Part shown: positions 35,929 to 43,610 of the stretch, piece by piece | How the letters are laid out: each line of letters starts with the position of its first letter | Numbering within the stretch: position 1 is the stretch's first letter | From: Rossellomorea orangium | GTDB taxonomy: Bacteria > Bacillota > Bacilli > Bacillales > Bacillaceae_B | Length of the DNA: 64,000 bases | Assembly (NCBI RefSeq): GCF_019334305.1 | Contig: NZ_JAHWGH010000008.1 | Location: 289,871-353,870 of the forward strand | Direction: 5' to 3' | The notes under the pieces: model-generated | What the model was told of the DNA's origin: nothing | The model's database searches: none | What the model saw: only the letters and a program-made list of their open reading frames with translations | Position numbers and translations under genes: made by a program

Positions 35929-36264
35929 ATGGACATAAAAGACAAATTAAAGTTATTGCTAAGGGAGACTGTTTTAGATTTTGTAAATGGTGATTTCAAG
36001 AAAATTCACCCAAAATTAATAGATGAACTTACAATCGAGGACATTAAAGAAGAGTTGAATTACTGGGGTTCATTAACGGTTCCACCTGAATTTGCTTATG
36101 AGACCGTATATTATTATAAGTACGATGAGGGTTCAGGATATGCTATCGAATTTGACCTCTGGGTTGATAATCAACAAAGCGATTTAACACTATCTTGTGA
36201 AGCCGTTATAGACTCATATAATAATGTATTGTCTTTTAAAATCGAAAATCTACACGTTTTATAG
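35929..36264 (+). CDS. Small acidic protein, possible immunity protein
   Basis: A 111-aa acidic protein (TVPPEFAYETVYYYKYDEG and FDLWVDNQQSDLTLS). It reads like the small beta-rich immunity-type proteins that accumulate beside barstar and SMI1/KNR4 genes, both of which follow it here. I cannot name the family with certainty; it could equally be a cysteine-poor housekeeping hypothetical. GTGG precedes the ATG weakly. Confidence 0.5.
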   Translation: MDIKDKLKLLLRETVLDFVNGDFKKIHPKLIDELTIEDIKEELNYWGSLTVPPEFAYETVYYYKYDEGSGYAIEFDLWVDNQQSDLTLSCEAVIDSYNNVLSFKIENLHVL

Positions 36265-36314
36265 TTCCTGCTTATTGCGCTAATGGGGGCATTACTTTAA
36301 TTGAGGTGTTTAAT

Positions 36315-36605
36315 TTGAGTGGCGAACAAACGATGTTAACAATTGATGTATCTAGTATTAAAACATCAAAAGGATGACATTTATTATTAAAAGAATCCCT
36401 TGAATTTCCTGATTTCTATGGTGAGAACTGGAATGCTTTTTGGGATGCAATAACAGGTCTTATTGAGCTACCAATGAGAATACAATTTATTGGCTGGTCT
36501 AATCTAGAAGAAAAATTACCTTCTGATGCCAATGCTTTATTAGAATGTCTTACTGATTTTAATGGAGAATATACTGACGAGAAAAGGGAATTCTTGTTTC
36601 GCTAA
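36315..36605 (+). pseudogene. Barstar-family protein with an internal TGA stop
   Basis: The frame starts at TTG 36315 (GAGGT upstream) and reads 20 codons to a TGA at 36375-36377, then stays open to 36605. The part after the stop is a clear barstar: LLLKESLEFPDFYGENWNAF and WDAITGLIELP, and then EKLPSDANALLECLTDF. Barstars inhibit secreted RNases. One base change would restore it, so the gene is recently inactivated, or the stop is a sequencing error. A short frame just after (about 36617-36673) ends LQAASAEFFEKYEQ and may be the tail of another relative. Confidence 0.7.
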
Positions 36606-36712
36606 CGGGTGCGAAAGTTGAGCAAGGAATTACAGGCAGCAAGTGCTGAATTCTTTGAAAAATATGAGCAATAATTTTTAATAAGCGTTTTATAGAATAG
36701 GGGGATTTAAAA

Positions 36713-37312
36713 GTGAGTTATTTTGAAAATTTTAATGTTGATATATTCTGGGATGATAGTGAATATGCAAAGAAAGAGTATATTTCAAAACCGCCTACAA
36801 ATGAAGTCATTAATAAAATAGAAAATGATCTAGGGTATAAACTCCCTGAATCTTATATTTGGCTAATGAAAAAGCACAATGGAGGAACCCCAATAAATAA
36901 TTGCTTTCCTACAAATACTCCTACAAGTTGGGCAAATGATCATATTGCTATAACAGGGATTTATGGGGTTGGATACGAAAAAAGTTCTTCACTTGGAGGC
37001 AATTTCGGTAGTAGATTTTGGATTGAAGAGTGGGAGTATCCAGATATAGGAGTTGCAATTTGTGACTGTCCATCTGCTGGTCATCATATGGTTTTTCTTG
37101 ATTATAGAGAGTGTGGTCCTAATGGAGAGCCATCGGTTGTTTTTATAGATCAGGAAAACGATTATAAGATTACTTTCCTAGCGAACAATTTTGAAAGTTT
37201 TATTAAAGGGCTAATAAATGAAGAGGTTTATGAACAAGAATTTGATGATTATGAAATAGAAAGTATAGAAATAAGTGAGGATCTTTTAAAATTATTAAAA
37301 GATGAAGAATAA
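36713..37312 (+). CDS. SMI1/KNR4-family immunity-type protein
   Basis: A 199-aa protein. ENDLGYKLPESYIWLMKKHNGG near 35-57 (split here at the family's conserved G and P), then EEWEYPDIGVAICDCPSAGH and VFLDYREC.PNGEPSVVFID, are the SMI1/KNR4 (SUKH) pattern. These proteins neutralise polymorphic toxins, often nucleases. It starts at GTG after AGGGGG. It lies in a group with the barstar and a small acidic protein, but no toxin gene is nearby. Confidence 0.85.
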   Translation: MSYFENFNVDIFWDDSEYAKKEYISKPPTNEVINKIENDLGYKLPESYIWLMKKHNGGTPINNCFPTNTPTSWANDHIAITGIYGVGYEKSSSLGGNFGSRFWIEEWEYPDIGVAICDCPSAGHHMVFLDYRECGPNGEPSVVFIDQENDYKITFLANNFESFIKGLINEEVYEQEFDDYEIESIEISEDLLKLLKDEE

Positions 37313-37717
37313 ATCATTCTTAAACAAAAGGGGGCGTTAATTGAAGAAAATCCGTTTTTCAATCAGTAAATTTGCTACAAATTTGAAACCCTTTTGTAAG
37401 AATTATAACCATAATGGACAAAATTCGTTATGTTTTTTGTGCCATTTTTATAAACTACAATATATATTTCAGTGTTGCGGAAACGTGCGCGAAGGGTTAG
37501 ATACGTAAAGGCACTCAAAAGCAAAAGGTATGCTGTAATATCAATAAAAAACAGCATACGAATAATGGTGCGAATTCGTATGCTTGAGACTATTGAATTT
37601 ATACGTTGTGTACCTCTGAAGTGAAATACTTAGAAGTAAACTCTATGTCCTCTTTTTTTGGATGAATATGGTAAAATATAATTGTATTTTGACAATTTGA
37701 AGTTGGGAGGTATCTCC
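37313..37717. other. Intergenic region with a repeat copy and a palindrome
   Basis: Holds a good copy of the dispersed repeat at 37317-37350 (AAAAGGGGGCGTTAATTGAA) and a dyad GCATACGAA/TTCGTATGC at 37554-37583. No gene is credible. Confidence 0.45.
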
Positions 37718-38056
37718 ATGATAAATAAAGAGGAAGAATATAAATCTACTTTAAAGCTAATTCTCAAATGGTCTAAGCATTGGATGACTCCGAGTGCAAG
37801 AAGAAAATATTCAGGAGCAGGTGGAATGAAAGAACCAGCCCAAAGGACATTGGATTTTATAGCCAAGTTAGATGGGGCTTCATCTTACAAAGAGAGGTTA
37901 GATAGATTATACGTCTTTCTTAGTGAGAGGGAACAAGAAGAAAAACAAAGTCAGTTAATGGGAACAGGTTTTTATTTTGAGTTGATGTCACAAATTAGAA
38001 CAGCATTTAAACAAGTTGAAAGAGGAGAACCTGTTCAGAGAAACATAAACAGGTGA
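37718..38056 (+). CDS. Hypothetical protein (112 aa)
   Basis: No family recognised. ATG 37718 follows GGGAGG; an earlier in-frame start at 37682 is poorer. The N-terminal half is helical and basic (LILKWSKHWMTPSARRKYSG), the C-terminal half charged. It precedes the DUF5677 gene by 37 bases and is probably co-transcribed. Confidence 0.6.
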   Translation: MINKEEEYKSTLKLILKWSKHWMTPSARRKYSGAGGMKEPAQRTLDFIAKLDGASSYKERLDRLYVFLSEREQEEKQSQLMGTGFYFELMSQIRTAFKQVERGEPVQRNINR

Positions 38057-38093
38057 TATAAGAATGGATTTACCTGGATAGGAGGATGTAACT

Positions 38094-39158
38094 ATTAAAA
38101 TTATTCAAGATTCCTTTAATCAACTCATTTCAAATAAACTAAAAGAATTTCCTGAAATGGATAATCCCACAGAGAAGATTAATAAACTCATGGATGAATT
38201 ACCTTCAATTATTGAAGAATCTACAGAAAAGTCATCCGGGTCAATTTTTAAATCGATGATATCTAATTTAGATAATTTATATTCAGAAAATAAGAAAGAG
38301 CAGCGAGAGTATTGTGAGCTTTTAGAATCTAAATGGTATCAAGCACTGTCTCTCTTACATGGAATCATTGTCATATCTACTGAAATATCTACTGATTTAC
38401 TGGATAGATTCAATGAAGATGAATTTGATCTAAAAGAACTGGAAATATATTCGGTATTGCTAAAATTGCAATCTAGAGCTGTTTTAATCAGCAAAGAAAT
38501 ATTTTCACTAGTTGAAAATGGTTATCCGGACGGTGCGTTGGCAAGATGGAGAAGTTTGCATGAAAATGTAGTGATTTTTTCACTCTTAAAGAAAAATATT
38601 AAAGACACCACTTTCACTTTGGAGTTAATAGGAAGATTTATGGATTATTCACTAATAGAAGAATGGAAGTTTGCAAGAAAACTTTCTGCTGAAAAAGTAG
38701 AAAAGGGTTATTTTAAAGATTTAACTGACACTAGAGAAAAAATATTAAAGAAATACGGAGATAATTTTAAAGAGGCTAATATGTGGGCTCACCCATTATT
38801 TCCTAGAAAAAAGAAAATATTCTTCTCTGATTTGGAAACAGAAGCAGAATTAAATAACTTAAATATTTACTATAGTCAGGCTAACACTCAAGTTCACACT
38901 AGCCCTATGGGAATGTATGAGAGCCTTTCTTTGCAAGAAAAAGTAGATCAGAAGTCGTTTTATCTTTTTGGAAGCTCTTTTTACGGGAATGCTTTACCGA
39001 TTCAATTAACAGGTATTTCGTTAGCCCAGATATCAACCGCATTATTATCAATTAATCCTAATATAGACGATATCATCGCTATGAAGGTAATAATGAAGTT
39101 TAATGACATGTGTAATAAAACATCAGATCAAATAAGAAGTGAAATAAAGCCAAAATAA
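38094..39158 (+). CDS. DUF5677-type protein with a probable ATT start
   Basis: About 354 aa. The block VENGYPDGALARWRSLHENV, then a helical region with HTSPMGMYESL, matches the DUF5677 family, whose function is unknown. The start is odd: an AGGAGG at 38080-38085 lies 8 bases before ATT 38094, and the frame from there is open through the first ATG at 38157, which has no ribosome site. ATT starts are rare but used. The extension IKIIQDSFNQLISNKLKEF is amphipathic and looks coded. Confidence 0.7.
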   Translation: MKIIQDSFNQLISNKLKEFPEMDNPTEKINKLMDELPSIIEESTEKSSGSIFKSMISNLDNLYSENKKEQREYCELLESKWYQALSLLHGIIVISTEISTDLLDRFNEDEFDLKELEIYSVLLKLQSRAVLISKEIFSLVENGYPDGALARWRSLHENVVIFSLLKKNIKDTTFTLELIGRFMDYSLIEEWKFARKLSAEKVEKGYFKDLTDTREKILKKYGDNFKEANMWAHPLFPRKKKIFFSDLETEAELNNLNIYYSQANTQVHTSPMGMYESLSLQEKVDQKSFYLFGSSFYGNALPIQLTGISLAQISTALLSINPNIDDIIAMKVIMKFNDMCNKTSDQIRSEIKPK

Positions 39159-39693
39159 AAAATTACTTTCTTTAGTAAATTATTGGTTAAAATACAATTT
39201 ACTTTGTTATTAACTTATTTATAAAATATCATCACACAGTAACACCTACACCTAGCTTTGAGCGAGGGAGAAATCCTTTGCTCTTTTCCACTTATTTATA
39301 GTACAAAAGCACCTCTTGACTGCCTTGGTATTACTTGCCTCGGGATTAACGGATCTCGTATTTTAAACTCCTCCCTTATTTGTAGATAACTTCTTAGGTT
39401 GATAAAAGGAAGAGAGAATAAATAAAACCTTATTAAGCTAAACGGGGGCGTTATGGGAAGATTATTGCAAAGGTTTTATAACATTGATTATAAGTACTAA
39501 ATTATCTCCAGTAATTAGGCCAAATTGCGAAGTAACATTTATATTGCGAAGTAGACATATACTAAGCAACAAATTTTTAAAAAGGAGGGCTACCGCGTTT
39601 ATTCTGGTGAGATTCTATTTTTATGACCACATTCTGTACAAAATTTAAATTTTGCACTTCACAATAATTAGAACATCTAGTAATGTATTAATA
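39159..39693. other. Non-coding stretch with repeat copies
   Basis: About 535 bases. Contains a dispersed-repeat copy at 39429-39460 and the second copy of the 23-bp near-palindrome at 39476-39498. ATTGCGAAGTA occurs twice near 39525-39562. No gene seen. Confidence 0.45.
39476..39498. repeat. 23-bp near-palindromic repeat, copy 2
   Basis: Matches 22372-22394 with one mismatch. Both copies lie in gene-free DNA, about 17 kb apart in the same orientation. Confidence 0.5.
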
Positions 39694-40062
39694 TTATTTT
39701 ATATAAAAATCAAGAACTGCATTTACTTTATGTTGGATCTCAATAAGCAATGTATGTAATTTTTCTTTAGGTGGGTTTCCTAAAATTAGCTCAAATTTTT
39801 TATTAATTTGAGCTCGTTCTTTTACCGGGTCAAAGGTATCTACCTTTGTGGAGATGGGTTCAAGTTTTGTGATATGTATTAAGTCAAAGATGTTTCCATC
39901 TTTTTTACATTGAAGACAGTTCCATTCACTCGTCACTGCATCCATGGTTGTGTTTTCCCAGCAATGGGGACATGGAAAAACAATTGTCATCTCGTCTGCA
40001 TTAAAGACATAATCAATTTTTCGTGTTTTAAAGAATGATAATACAACATAATGTTTGCCCAT
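39694..40062 (-). CDS. Zinc-finger protein of DnaG/CHC2-like type (122 aa)
   Basis: FPCPHCWENTT and WNCLQCKKDGNIFDLI form a CPxC...CxxC ribbon with a spacing and a GNIFDLI ending that resemble the CHC2 zinc finger of primases. The rest is helical. It is downstream of, and four bases from, an excisionase-like HTH gene, forming a small minus-strand operon near the integrase end. It could be an element-borne primase-like or DNA-binding accessory. Confidence 0.65.
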   Translation of the reverse strand: MGKHYVVLSFFKTRKIDYVFNADEMTIVFPCPHCWENTTMDAVTSEWNCLQCKKDGNIFDLIHITKLEPISTKVDTFDPVKERAQINKKFELILGNPPKEKLHTLLIEIQHKVNAVLDFYIK

Positions 40063-40066
40063 ATAG

Positions 40067-40291
40067 TCACTCCCGCGCCCACTTAGGTTTTACACGAGCA
40101 GCTTTCATAAATACTTTAAAGTCATGCCCGGTTACAATATACTTGTTTCCAAAACAATATGAAGCCATCTTTCCATCTCGGCACCAGCGGCGAACTGATT
40201 CTGGGTGCATACCAGTTAGGTCAGATATATCTTCAATATGGAGAACGACATCATCAGGAACTTCAAATAATTGTGATAATTCAATTTCCAT
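40067..40291 (-). CDS. Excisionase-like helix-turn-helix protein (74 aa)
   Basis: IEDISDLTGMHPESVRRWCRDGKM is a winged-helix of excisionase/MerR type, followed by an aromatic recognition segment and a basic C-terminus (RVKPKWARE). It heads a two-gene minus-strand operon with the CHC2-like protein and is divergent from the HTH and integrase genes, the usual layout for control of excision. AAGGAG lies before the ATG. Confidence 0.7.
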   Translation of the reverse strand: MEIELSQLFEVPDDVVLHIEDISDLTGMHPESVRRWCRDGKMASYCFGNKYIVTGHDFKVFMKAARVKPKWARE

Positions 40292-40456
40292 ACAATCAAC
40301 TCCTTATCACACATATTACACATATTGAACAACAACTATTCAAACTGAAAAAAAATTATCCCCTCTGTTTGCCTTCACTCTATCAAAAAACTTATAATTA
40401 AAATAAGAAATAAATATTAATGAGATAAGAATTAATGCATTTTGTACAGAAGGACT

Positions 40457-40502
40457 GGACGAATGTATTGTGGATTTTACACAATACGTTTGTCCTTTTT
40501 TT
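40457..40502 (+). promoter_or_regulatory. Leader hairpin with T run ahead of the 40591 HTH gene
   Basis: GGACGAATGTATTGTG pairs with CACAATACGTTTGTCC around a short loop, then T7. The preceding motif ACAGAAGGACTGG recurs almost unchanged before the hairpin upstream of the integrase (41757), suggesting duplication of a leader module. Confidence 0.65.
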
Positions 40503-40590
40503 GTTAGGAGGAAAGATAGTTATGAGGGAATAGAATTACTTTAATCACGACATATAGTAATAATCAATTTCAATATAAGGAGGGGAGACA

Positions 40591-40788
40591 TTGGGAAAGT
40601 CGATTGAGAGTTATCCAATTGTTCTTAAAGCAAGTCATATTGCTGAAATACTTGGTGTTTCAGAACCTACTGCGTATAAACTAATGCGAGAGAAAGATTT
40701 TCCTTTGATTAACATCTTAGGACGAAATATGAGAGCTCTTCGCAATGAATTTTTCAATTGGTTAGAAGAAAAATCAAACAATTCTTAA
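40591..40788 (+). CDS. AlpA/excisionase-family DNA-binding protein (65 aa)
   Basis: SHIAEILGVSEPTAYKLMREKDFPLINILGRN is read here as a helix-turn-helix plus wing of the excisionase family (shown with its conserved GVS and YKLM). It starts at TTG after GGAGGGG. It lies just upstream of the integrase pseudogene and integrase, so it may be the recombination directionality factor of the island. Confidence 0.75.
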   Translation: MGKSIESYPIVLKASHIAEILGVSEPTAYKLMREKDFPLINILGRNMRALRNEFFNWLEEKSNNS

Positions 40789-40838
40789 CCAACAATTGTG
40801 CGTTTGAATTTTATTTAAAACAGGGGGGAAGTTGAGCT

Positions 40839-41565
40839 ATGAAAAATAATAATCATGAAGGAAATATAAACAAGAAATGTTTGAAAGCTAGGTATGTCAG
40901 AAAACATACTCCAGTATCGGATAAGAGGGGAAAGGAAGGTAAAAGAGAATACTTAATTATTCAAAGTAAACCCAAGCAGCGGATGCAAAACCAACAGTTA
41001 AGTAATAAACGACCTTGGAGTTTAAAAGAAGTAAGTCAATTCCTAGCAGTAGCTGATAAAGAAGGAAAAGGTCTATTATATGACTTTACGCTTTCCACAG
41101 GATTAAGACTGGAGGAGGTTTTAGCCCTACCTTGGTTCAATGTGGATTTAAAACAGGGGACCGTTACAGTATCAAGAAGCGTTTCCTTCTTTTTAAATGG
41201 AGGGGCTGATCTTAGTACATCCAGGAGTCACCATCGTACGATATCCCTACCTCCATCCCTGGTCGAGAAAATGAAGAAGCATAAAGAGGAACAAAATGAA
41301 ATTAAGCAACGACTGAGGGAAGATTATCGACATGGGCTTGACCTTGTATTTCCCAGAATGGATGGGGGATTACGTAACCCTTCAAGTATTCGATTTCAAT
41401 TATATAGGCTGATAGAGAAGGCAAACTTATGGCAAATCAATTTCCATGAATTGCGTAATATACACGAGAGCAGGCTGGTTCAAAGTGGAGCACATCCTCA
41501 GTTCATACAAGAAAGATTAGGGCGTTAAAAACTTTGAAACACTTCTTACTCTATACATAACCTAG
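40839..41565 (+). pseudogene. Frameshifted tyrosine integrase paralogue
   Basis: The frame from ATG 40839 encodes 229 aa closely parallel to the catalytic part of the integrase at 41941 (FLAVADKEGKG.LYDFTLSTGLR, VFPRMDGG, FIQERLG). It lacks the N-terminal SAM-like domain and stops after ERLGR. Moving one base forward at about 41523 restores KNFETLLTLYIT to a stop at 41565, including the nucleophilic Tyr (TAC 41554). HELRHT of the intact gene is HELRNI here. It is thus a decayed duplicate. Confidence 0.8.
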
Positions 41566-41940
41566 GCAGTGATATTGTATATAGCTAAAGATAGAGTTTT
41601 GAGTAAAAGAGTAATTCCAGCTGTATGTCATAATTCAAACAAGCTATTGAGACGTATAGGTAAATCGCAGGTTCAGAAGAATGAATATCATCAATAAATG
41701 AAATAACCATTCTAGGTCGGGTAAGTGACTACTGTAAATATTAATAGGAATAATTTGCACAGAAGAACTGGCAAATGGATTGTTTTATCAATCTATTTGC
41801 CTTTTTTATTTTTAAATATTGCAGGTAATTAGAATTTTCACCTCTGGTTTGATAAAGGGCATTGCATTATATATTTGGTGGCATGTGTTCATACTGTTGA
41901 TGACCACGTGCTTACCTAAAATAGGAGGTAAGTTAAGCTT
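41566..41940. other. Spacer with leader hairpin upstream of the integrase
   Basis: Degenerate DNA between the integrase pseudogene and the intact gene. It contains the hairpin at 41770-41813. Nothing else is identified. Confidence 0.45.
41770..41813 (+). promoter_or_regulatory. Leader hairpin with T run ahead of the integrase gene
   Basis: GGCAAATGGATTG pairs with CAATCTATTTGCC around a short loop, followed by a long T-rich run, 130 bases before the integrase ATG. It is preceded by ACAGAAGAACTGG, matching the leader at 40449. Confidence 0.65.
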
Positions 41941-43125
41941 ATGGCTAGTGTAAAGACGAAAGGAAAAGGAAATAAAAAACGTTGGGTGGTAAGGTATGAC
42001 GGTGCGCCTGATCCTGTGACAGGAAATAGGAAACAACTTCAAAAGACTTTCAAGTCAAGTAAAGAAGCAGAAGAGTTTAGATCACAAGTAACGTTAAATA
42101 GAAGTTATCAAGGTGAAATGAATCAAAACGGGACTTCCAGCAAAAATGATGTAGAGGTGGAGGAAATCTTATTCTTCGAATATGCGACTAAATGGTTAGA
42201 AGTCGAGTACTTCCAAAAAGTCAGACCCACAACATTCAAAGCAGGCCGTTACTTTATGGAGAAGCACATCTGTCCATTCTTCGGGGGTAAATACCTTTCA
42301 GACGTTACAACTCAAGACATCAAGGAGTTTTATGCCAAACTGAAACGAGATGGATATGCTCAAAAAACGATCAGCAGCATTCACAAATTCCTATCGAGTT
42401 TCTTTCAAGCTACAATCGAAAATGGGGTCTTAACGGAACACCCGATCAAAGCCATTAAGAATAAGCCAAAAGATCCCATCCGCATAGCCCACCCTTGGAG
42501 TTATGCAGAGGTCGATCAATTCTTAGCAGTAGCTGAAAAAGAGGGGAAAGATGTAATGTATGACTTTACCCTTGCGACTGGGTTAAGGCAGGGGGAGGTC
42601 TTTGCCCTTCCTTGGTTCAATGTAGATTTGGATGGGAAAAGAGTCACTGTAACAAGAAGTGTTTCCTATGATGAAAATGGAGAGCCGGAGCTTCTACCGA
42701 AAGCTCCAAAGAGTTACCGAACGTTGTCCTTACCCACGTACCTGGTAGAAAAACTGAAGGTGCACAAAGAAAAGCAAGATATGATGAAACAGCGAATCGG
42801 TAAAGATTATCACCATGAACTTGCCCTGGTATTTCCAAAAATGGATGGCGGATTCCAAAATCCATCTAATGTGCGCAGGCAACTATATAATCTGATGAAA
42901 AAGGCGAACGTGAGGAGGATTACGTTTCACGAACTAAGACACACGCACTCTAGCTTGCTCATTCGAAGCGGAGCACAACCCAAGTTGGTGCAGGAAAGAT
43001 TAGGTCATGAAGATATAGAAACCACATTCCGATATTATGGCCATCTTTGGCCGAATGCGGACCATGAGGCTGTTCGGGGCTTGGAGAAAGAAATGGAGAA
43101 ACATAAAAATCAAAGGAATGTCTGA
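41941..43125 (+). CDS. int: Tyrosine integrase of the island
   Basis: A 394-aa phage/ICE-type integrase. An N-terminal arm-binding segment (GKGNKKRWVVRYDG) and a core-binding SAM-like domain (FEYATKWLEVEY..., about 65-160) precede the catalytic domain. The full set is visible: Arg in TGLRQGEV near 218, HELRHTHSS near 325 and RLGHEDIETTFRYYGH with His near 350 and Tyr near 360. It lies 65 bases from the 70-bp repeat and tRNA-Ala, as expected for an element that targets this tRNA. TAGGAGG precedes the ATG. Confidence 0.92.
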   Translation: MASVKTKGKGNKKRWVVRYDGAPDPVTGNRKQLQKTFKSSKEAEEFRSQVTLNRSYQGEMNQNGTSSKNDVEVEEILFFEYATKWLEVEYFQKVRPTTFKAGRYFMEKHICPFFGGKYLSDVTTQDIKEFYAKLKRDGYAQKTISSIHKFLSSFFQATIENGVLTEHPIKAIKNKPKDPIRIAHPWSYAEVDQFLAVAEKEGKDVMYDFTLATGLRQGEVFALPWFNVDLDGKRVTVTRSVSYDENGEPELLPKAPKSYRTLSLPTYLVEKLKVHKEKQDMMKQRIGKDYHHELALVFPKMDGGFQNPSNVRRQLYNLMKKANVRRITFHELRHTHSSLLIRSGAQPKLVQERLGHEDIETTFRYYGHLWPNADHEAVRGLEKEMEKHKNQRNV

Positions 43126-43190
43126 AAACAAATGTGGACTTGTGAAGGTGAAGGGATATACAAGGGAAAAAGAGAAAATTGAGGGAATAT

Positions 43191-43219
43191 AAAAAAACCC
43201 TTGAATATCAAGGGTTTCA
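43191..43219 (-). terminator. Terminator of tRNA-Ala
   Basis: On the minus strand AAACCCTTGA and TCAAGGGTTT form a stem followed by a T run immediately after the tRNA. The same stem is part of the left repeat, so it is included in the duplicated sequence. Confidence 0.8.
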
Positions 43220-43260
43220 GGTGTATGGAGCATAGCGGGATCGAACCGCTGACCTTTTGG
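43191..43260 (-). repeat. attR-like direct repeat overlapping the tRNA-Ala 3' half
   Basis: Matches 12278-12347 with three mismatches in 70 bases. Ends at the anticodon stem of the tRNA, a common crossover region for tyrosine integrases. Confidence 0.85.
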
Positions 43261-43298
43261 CTGCCAGCCAAACGCTCTCCCAGCTGAGCTAATGCCCC
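43226..43298 (-). tRNA. tRNA-Ala (anticodon GGC)
   Basis: The minus strand reads GGGGCATTAGCTCAGCTGGG at the 5' end, with acceptor GGGGCAT pairing with ATGCTCC. The anticodon stem TTTGG/CCAAA encloses loop CTGGCAG with anticodon GGC. The T arm contains GGTTCGATCC. The discriminator is A and CCA is not encoded. It has its own promoter and terminator, so it is a single-gene unit. It is intact despite serving as the integration site. Confidence 0.93.
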
Positions 43299-43316
43299 GT
43301 GAATCGGTCAAGATTT

Positions 43317-43346
43317 ATTATATGAAATGTTCATGCCATCCGTCAA
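43317..43346 (-). promoter_or_regulatory. Promoter of tRNA-Ala
   Basis: On the minus strand TTGACG (43341-43346) and TATAAT (43317-43322) are 18 bases apart; the -10 lies 18 bases before the tRNA 5' end. Confidence 0.75.
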
Positions 43347-43390
43347 TCCTTTTTTTGAAATATTCGTTGTTTAGTTTAAAAAACTTCTTT

Positions 43391-43464
43391 GACAGGTGTG
43401 GATCCTTACCGCCCCTGAACGTTTCATTAATAGATTGAAGAGATCTGCTTCTTCCGCACCTGTC
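43391..43464. promoter_or_regulatory. Inverted repeat, putative structured leader of the ArsB/NhaD gene
   Basis: GACAGGTGTGG and CCGCACCTGTC pair over 11 positions (one G-U) around a 52-base insert, 147 bases before the ATG. No known riboswitch class is recognised and no T run follows. Confidence 0.4.
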
Positions 43465-43610
43465 ACGGACCGGCAAATATACTAGAGTGACAAACATACA
43501 TTTTGCTAGATTTAGGTGAAAAACCAGTCCACTTTTATAGGGGTGAATATACATATAAGGAATGGGACATGCAGATTAAACTGTGTAATTACTTAGAAAG
43601 GAGAAAATAT

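Larger units (their letters stand above)
12278..43260. mobile_element. Genomic island of about 30.9 kb inserted at tRNA-Ala
   Basis: A 70-bp direct repeat with three mismatches (12278-12347 and 43191-43260) flanks the region. The right copy is the 3' half of an intact tRNA-Ala(GGC) plus its terminator; the left copy is an orphan tRNA 3' end. A tyrosine integrase gene lies 65 bases inside the right copy. The enclosed DNA is visibly more AT-rich than the right flank and carries defence, mercury-resistance, homing-endonuclease-like and immunity-type genes with many broken frames. No relaxase, type IV secretion or phage morphogenesis genes were seen. Confidence 0.85.
43299..43610. other. Right flank between tRNA-Ala and the ArsB/NhaD gene
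   Basis: Contains the tRNA promoter and a strong inverted repeat. A 78-codon minus-strand frame (43318-43554) overlaps both and is not credible as a gene. Confidence 0.5.

Noticed and set aside
12348..43190. Prophage or conjugative element
   Set aside because: No capsid, portal, terminase, relaxase, coupling or type IV secretion gene is visible; only integrase and small DNA-binding genes.
43318..43554. 78-codon minus-strand frame beside tRNA-Ala
   Set aside because: It runs through the tRNA promoter and the inverted repeat, and has no ribosome site.
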